Shown piece by piece: positions 13,684 through 14,952 of a DNA stretch of 14,952 bases (the stretch's first letter is position 1; each line of letters starts with the position of its first letter). The DNA is taken from assembly GCA_937906795.1 (NCBI GenBank), contig CALCUQ010000276.1, positions 1 to 14,952 of the forward strand, given 5' to 3'. The position numbers and the translations under genes are program-made. The stretch is from an uncultured Bacteroidales bacterium (GTDB lineage Bacteria; Bacteroidota; Bacteroidia; Bacteroidales; UBA932). The notes beneath the pieces are model-generated. The model did no database searches and was not told where the DNA came from. It was given only the letters and a program-made list of their open reading frames with translations.

Positions 13684-14952
13684 TTAAATTGCCATTAAAA
13701 TCATTATTTGTGGTGTAAGCACTCTAAGGAACATTACCAGAGGATAAATTGTAGCATAAGAGACTGCCTGCTGATTTATAGGGGACACAGAGTTTGAGTA
13801 TGCCAGTCCCGACGGATTTGTTCCACATCCGGCTATGAGTCCCATTAACTGAAAGTAGTTGAACTTAAAGACATATCTGCCTATAGCCGCCCCTGTAAGC
13901 ATTGGGACAACAGTTATAATCACACCATATCCAATCCACGCCAGGCCACCTTTATTTATTACAGTATCAACAAATCCCTCACCGGATGCAATTCCAACAG
14001 AAGCAAGGAATAATGAGATACCAACCTCCCTTAGCATCATATTTGCACTTAATGTAGTATAAGATACTACTTTGAATTTATGTCCAAAACTGCTTATAAG
14101 AATTGCTATAATAAGCGGACCTCCAGCCAATCCCATCTTTACCGGCTGAGGCATACCTGGCAACATAAAAGGAATTTATCCAAAAACAACACCAATTGTG
14201 ATACCCAGGAATATAGCAAGCAGATTAGGCTCTCTTAGCTGTTTGGTAGAGTTTCCCAACATCTTTGCAAAACTCTCCAGGCCACTTTCACTTCCAATTG
14301 CCATAACACTATCCCCTATCTGCAATCCCAAATCCGGAGATGCCACCAAATCAACTCCAGCCCTGTTTACCCTTGTAACATTTACACCAAACACAGAACG
14401 TACTCTAAGGTCGCCCAGAGTTTTTCCGTTAACTTTTGGTTTGGTTACAATTATCTTCCTCGACGACATTTTGCTGTCCATCTCTGCCCACTCCTGATTG
14501 GTAATATCCAGTCCATCACCAAAGAATGCCGTAATTGCCTCCTTATTGGTCTCAACAGAAATTACAAGCAATCTGTCTCCCTCATATAATCTTGTATCTG
14601 ATGTAGGAATCTCCACATCCCCATTTACCCTGCAAAGTCTGGCAACAATAAAATCCTTATCTACAAGGGCTCTCACCTGCTCTATTGTCTTTTCAAAAAT
14701 TGCACTGTTTGTAATTCCTACAGAATATCTGGTTGCCATCTTGTCTGCATCTGCATTGGAACCCTTTGCACTTTCGAGCTCCTTTTCCATAGACATTCTG
14801 AACAGACCTTTTATTACAACAATACACATAACTATACCAACCACACCCAATGGATACGAAACTGCATACCCCATTGCTATTGACGGATCTGCCACACCTG
14901 TTGATTCAATATATGTCTGTTGGGCTGCTCCAAGTCCTGGAGTGTTTGTTAC
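13684..14952 (-). pseudogene. YidE/AspT-type membrane transporter interrupted by an in-frame TAA; 5' end outside window
   Basis: One frame is open from the window edge to TAA 13686-13684 except for a single TAA at 14178-14176, which is codon 259 of the 423 visible. The upstream part starts with NTPGLGAAQQ, then a membrane segment, then two TrkA_C (RCK_C) domains at about visible residues 85-150 and 160-235, ending NLLAIFLGITIGVVFG. After the stop the frame resumes with IPFMLPGMPQPVKMGLAGGP and about five membrane segments (for example IAGCGTNPSGLAYSN). Family members read straight through this junction, usually with Ser-Ile-Pro, so one change from TCA to TAA explains the break. The parts otherwise span 14952-14176 and 14166-13684. 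ATG 14166 could in principle restart translation. The family exports or exchanges anionic metabolites; the substrate here is unknown. About 130 N-terminal residues are missing from view. Confidence 0.85.
14176..14178 (-). other. Premature in-frame stop codon (TAA) in the transporter gene
   Basis: The minus-strand codons read GTT TTT GGA TAA ATT CCT TTT ATG TTG CCA. The three codons between the stop and the next ATG are in the same frame as the sequence on both sides, so there is no frameshift. TAA and TAG both end other genes in the window normally, so a changed genetic code is not supported. A nonsense mutation or a base-calling error is the simplest reading. Confidence 0.85.

Noticed and set aside
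13684..14952. Use of a changed genetic code (TAA as sense) to explain the transporter break.
   Set aside because: TAA ends several other genes in the window at the expected C-termini, so it works as a normal stop here.
1..14952. CRISPR arrays, tRNA or rRNA genes, insertion sequences and integrase sites.
   Set aside because: I saw no regular spaced repeats, cloverleaf sequences, rRNA-like stretches, transposase frames or flanking terminal repeats.

Overview
The window looks like a chromosomal segment of an anaerobic gut- or oral-type Bacteroidota, order Bacteroidales. The evidence is the AT-rich coding style, several fimbrillin-type lipoproteins, a TonB-dependent receptor with an N-terminal carboxypeptidase-regulatory-like domain, promoters of the Bacteroidetes type (TTTG, 19 bases, TAnnTTTG), and a class I superoxide reductase. 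The genus cannot be settled from the sequence.

Positions 1-6411 (plus strand) are the tail of a fimbrillin-type operon. They hold the last 46 codons of one gene, then four lipoprotein genes separated by only 14, 1, 2 and 4 bases. The first two of these (713 and 722 aa) are tandem paralogues that join an N-terminal fimbrillin-like domain to a C-terminal FISUMP domain. The third and fourth are shorter fimbrillin-clan lipoproteins. Together they look like exported subunits, tips or anchors of a type V (FimA/Mfa-like) pilus, or surface adhesins built on that fold. A membrane protein with CNNM, CBS and CorC_HlyC domains follows 32 bases later (6444-7721, GTG start).

Positions 7718-8844 (minus strand) hold a two-gene unit: a two-TM SPFH/band-7 protein followed by a 58-aa Arc-type ribbon-helix-helix protein. 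The stop of the small gene overlaps the stop of the convergent CNNM/CBS gene. The 226-base divergent region (8845-9070) has a promoter in each direction, an 11-base-period direct repeat at the SPFH start site, and an inverted repeat between the promoters. On the other side is a 761-aa TonB-dependent receptor, ended by a perfect 14-bp stem terminator.

Positions 11429-14952 (minus strand) run, in transcription order, as a YidE/AspT-type transporter interrupted by one in-frame TAA, a surface-type lipoprotein with a DUF5018-like module and a serine beta-lactamase/PBP fold, a NifX-like iron-sulfur or molybdenum-cluster-binding protein, and desulfoferrodoxin. The spacings of 19, 11 and 26 bases suggest cotranscription. 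The last two genes point to metal-cluster handling and superoxide defence in an anaerobe.

The best leads are the SPFH plus RHH pair with a candidate autoregulatory operator, the single nonsense codon in the transporter, and the duplicated fimbrillin-FISUMP lipoproteins. None is proven new from sequence alone.
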